45,259 nucleotides of DNA from a virus: positions 1 through 45,259 of the IMG/VR virus record IMGVR_UViG_3300005563_000011; one strand, written 5' to 3'. Position 1 is the stretch's first letter. Each line of letters begins with the position of its first letter. The notes under the pieces were generated by a model that saw nothing but the letters and a program-made list of their open reading frames with translations, did no database searches and was not told where the DNA came from. A program made the position numbers and the translations under genes. This document shows, piece by piece, positions 43,672 to 45,259 of this stretch.

Positions 43672-45008
43672 TGGCCGTCTGGTACGTCTACAGCGGCGCC
43701 GCCGGGACTGCTACGGGCGCGGACTGGACCAACGCCAAGACGACCCTGCAAGCCGCGATCACGGCAGGCGCGGCGGGCGATACCTATTATGTCGCGCATG
43801 ACCATGCCGAGACGGCGGCATCGGCGACCACGATCACGTTCAAGGGCACGGCCGGCGCAATCGACAAGGTGTTGTGCGTCAACCGGGCGGGATCGGTTCC
43901 GCCGGTCGCGGCCGACCTGACCACGGGCGCCTCGATTACCACGACCGGAGCCAACCAGTTGACTGTGGCGGGGACCAGTCAACACGCCTACATTCAGGGT
44001 GTCGCGTTCAATGCGGGGACGGGCGCGACCAATGCGCCGCTGTTCATCTCGCTGGCCTTCGGTCGCTTCGTGAACTGTGCCTTGAAAAAGCTCGGAACAA
44101 ACAATGCGTTTCCGGCAATCAGTTGGTCTCCGGGTGCCTCGCAGGCGAGCAAGCTGATCCTCGAAAACACCACGATGCAGGTCGGCAATACCGGCGATAG
44201 TTTCCGCGCTGTGTTTGGCGAGGTAATCTGGCGCAACACCACAAGTGCCATCACGGGGGCGACACTCCCGACGACACTTATCCAAAACACTGGCTCCCCC
44301 CAATTTGCGACCTATCTGCTCGATGGGGTGGACCTGTCGGCCTTGGGCTCAGGGAAGACGTTGGTACAAGGCGGCGTGGCGCGGCAGAAAGTCACCCTTC
44401 TTAACTGCAAGCTCGGGTCGAGCGTGACCGTGGCGGGCACCCCCACTTCGCCCGGTGGCAGTCTGGTTGATCTGATCGGCTGCGACAGTGGCACGGCGAA
44501 CTATCGCAATGAACGCTACGCCTACGAAGGCACCCTGACGACCGAAACCACGATCAAGCGCACGGCGGGGGCTTCGAACGGCACCACGGCCTATAGCTGG
44601 AAAATCGTTACGACTGCCAACGCGAACATCTACAGCCCATTCGAGACGTTCGAGGGCGTCATCTGGAACGACACCACCGGCAGTTCCAAGACGCTCACGG
44701 TTCACACGGTAACGGATAACGTGACCCTGACCGACGCCGAGGCGTGGGTTGAGGTGGAATACCTGGGGTCCAGTTCGCAGCCGGCTGCAACCCTGATCAC
44801 CGACGCGGCGGCCACGATCCTGACCAGCGGCACCAACCAGACCAGTGACAGCGGCGAGGCGTGGACCACCACGGGCCTGACTACCCCGGTCAAGCAGGCA
44901 CTGGCGGTGACGTTCACGCCGCAGATGAAGGGGCCGATTCGCTGGCGGGTGAAGGTGGCCAAGGCTTCGACCACCGTTTACGTCTGCCCTAACGCCGATG
45001 TGACCTAA
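43671..45008 (+). CDS. Beta-helix-like putative virion/adhesin protein
   Basis: The 445-aa protein begins MAVWYVYSGAAGTATGADWT and has TLQAAITAGAAGDTYYVAHD, the opening typical of pectate-lyase-like beta-helix proteins. Successive strands (ANQLTVAGTSQHAYIQGVAF, KLILENTTMQVGNTGDSFRA, RQKVTLLNCKLGSSVTVAGT) fit rungs of a solenoid up to about residue 280. A C-terminal beta-sandwich (about 290-445; VTLTDAEAWVEVEYLGSSSQ) follows. Base composition is visibly less G+C-rich and codon use differs from neighbours, which suggests separate acquisition. A receptor-binding or capsid-decorating role is inferred. Confidence 0.75.
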   Translation: MAVWYVYSGAAGTATGADWTNAKTTLQAAITAGAAGDTYYVAHDHAETAASATTITFKGTAGAIDKVLCVNRAGSVPPVAADLTTGASITTTGANQLTVAGTSQHAYIQGVAFNAGTGATNAPLFISLAFGRFVNCALKKLGTNNAFPAISWSPGASQASKLILENTTMQVGNTGDSFRAVFGEVIWRNTTSAITGATLPTTLIQNTGSPQFATYLLDGVDLSALGSGKTLVQGGVARQKVTLLNCKLGSSVTVAGTPTSPGGSLVDLIGCDSGTANYRNERYAYEGTLTTETTIKRTAGASNGTTAYSWKIVTTANANIYSPFETFEGVIWNDTTGSSKTLTVHTVTDNVTLTDAEAWVEVEYLGSSSQPAATLITDAAATILTSGTNQTSDSGEAWTTTGLTTPVKQALAVTFTPQMKGPIRWRVKVAKASTTVYVCPNADVT

Positions 45009-45259
45009 TGGCCCGGCAGTACCTGGCACCGGGCGGGTTCGTCCAGGAAACGACGAATTCGCAGTTCGTCGCTGGCGGCATGCTGGTGGACGCCGCGTCC
45101 GTTGCTGGTGTGACGGGAACGCTGGCCGCATCGGAAACGGGCGCGGACACCGCCACCGCGACGGGCAAGGTTATCGTGCGCGGTGCCTTGGTGGCCGCCG
45201 AGGCCGGCGGCGATGGGTTCGTGGCTGCCGGCAGGGTGGCTATCAAGGGCGCGCTGGCG
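45008..45259 (+). CDS. N-terminal part of the repeat-rich putative virion protein (continues at 1-309)
   Basis: The ATG at 45008 overlaps the previous TAA. The product begins MARQYLAPGGFVQETTNSQF and has a short leader, then the first copies of the AAxEAGxDGFxAxG repeats. It runs off the window in frame with the ORF at 1-309, giving about 178 aa across the circular junction. The N-terminal FVQETTNSQF resembles short virion-binding peptides in phage tail accessory proteins; that is only a suggestion. Confidence 0.8.
   Translation, partial: MARQYLAPGGFVQETTNSQFVAGGMLVDAASVAGVTGTLAASETGADTATATGKVIVRGALVAAEAGGDGFVAAGRVAIKGALA
45236..45259. repeat. 24-bp terminal direct repeat, right copy
   Basis: Identical to bases 1-24. 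Merging the copies joins the gene started at 45008 to the frame ending at 309. Confidence 0.9.

Noticed and set aside
1-45259. CRISPR array
   Set aside because: The 18-bp repeats are kilobases apart with coding sequence between them; no regular short spacers exist.
1-45259. Plasmid-type prophage maintenance
   Set aside because: No ParA/ParB, protelomerase or toxin-antitoxin pair was found, and an integrase with attP is present.

Overview
This window is a complete temperate tailed phage (or excised prophage) of a G+C-rich proteobacterium, read as a circle. The first 24 bases (1-24) recur exactly as the last 24 (45236-45259), and a gene starting at 45008 runs in frame through that overlap into 1-309. 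The unit is therefore a circle of about 45,235 bp opened inside a gene. The virion combines a lambda/HK97-type head (GpA-like terminase, lambda-B-like portal, protease fused to capsid) with a P2-type contractile tail (V, W, J, I, fibres, FI, FII, E/E', T, U, X, D). No host is named by the sequence. High G+C, a tRNA-Thr-like attachment site and recurrent Ala-Asn-Asp-Asn strings in unrelated proteins make an alphaproteobacterial host a weak guess.

Layout. 334-5517 is a tightly overlapping leftward operon: RecE-like exonuclease, 56-aa protein, Sak4-like ATPase, AlpA-like DNA-binding protein, dATP/dGTP diphosphohydrolase-like protein, SSB and several small zinc-binding or hypothetical proteins. 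A leftward winged-helix regulator (5653-6039) stands divergent from the rightward early genes: SF2 helicase, 51-aa protein, VRR-NUC nuclease, Cys-tail protein, small HTH protein, primase/VapE-type helicase, and a deoxyribosyltransferase-like protein ending at a strong terminator (11978-12005). Next comes a 330-bp non-coding region rich in iterated and inverted GTGACGGA and CAGTCAGTCACTG elements, a candidate origin or control array. A Mor/C-like activator (12376-12828) heads the late genes: holin, SAR-type lysozyme, spanin pair, a candidate cos region, metallophosphoesterase, HNH nuclease, terminase, head, baseplate, fibres and tail. After gpD come four small accessory genes, a terminator, an attP that copies the 3' part of a tRNA-Thr gene, a GIY-YIG protein and a tyrosine integrase. 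A last cassette (43105 to 309) encodes a beta-helix-like protein and a repeat-rich protein, probably virion decorations or adhesins.

The most striking feature is an exact 18-bp sequence, CAAATCCCACAAGAGGAA, present seven times, always on the rightward strand and always at or near the end of a gene or domain, at the borders between functional modules. In three copies it is translated in disordered protein segments; in four it follows a stop codon within 8 bp. No exact copy was seen in the leftward operon or in reverse orientation. Other notable features are an in-frame amber codon in a small leftward gene, a recurring WTTANCC half-site in three early control regions, a hairpin that would hide the ribosome site of the 51-aa gene, and a canonical GGGTTTT -1 frameshift site for gpE/E'. 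All functional calls come from motif recognition by eye; no database search was possible.
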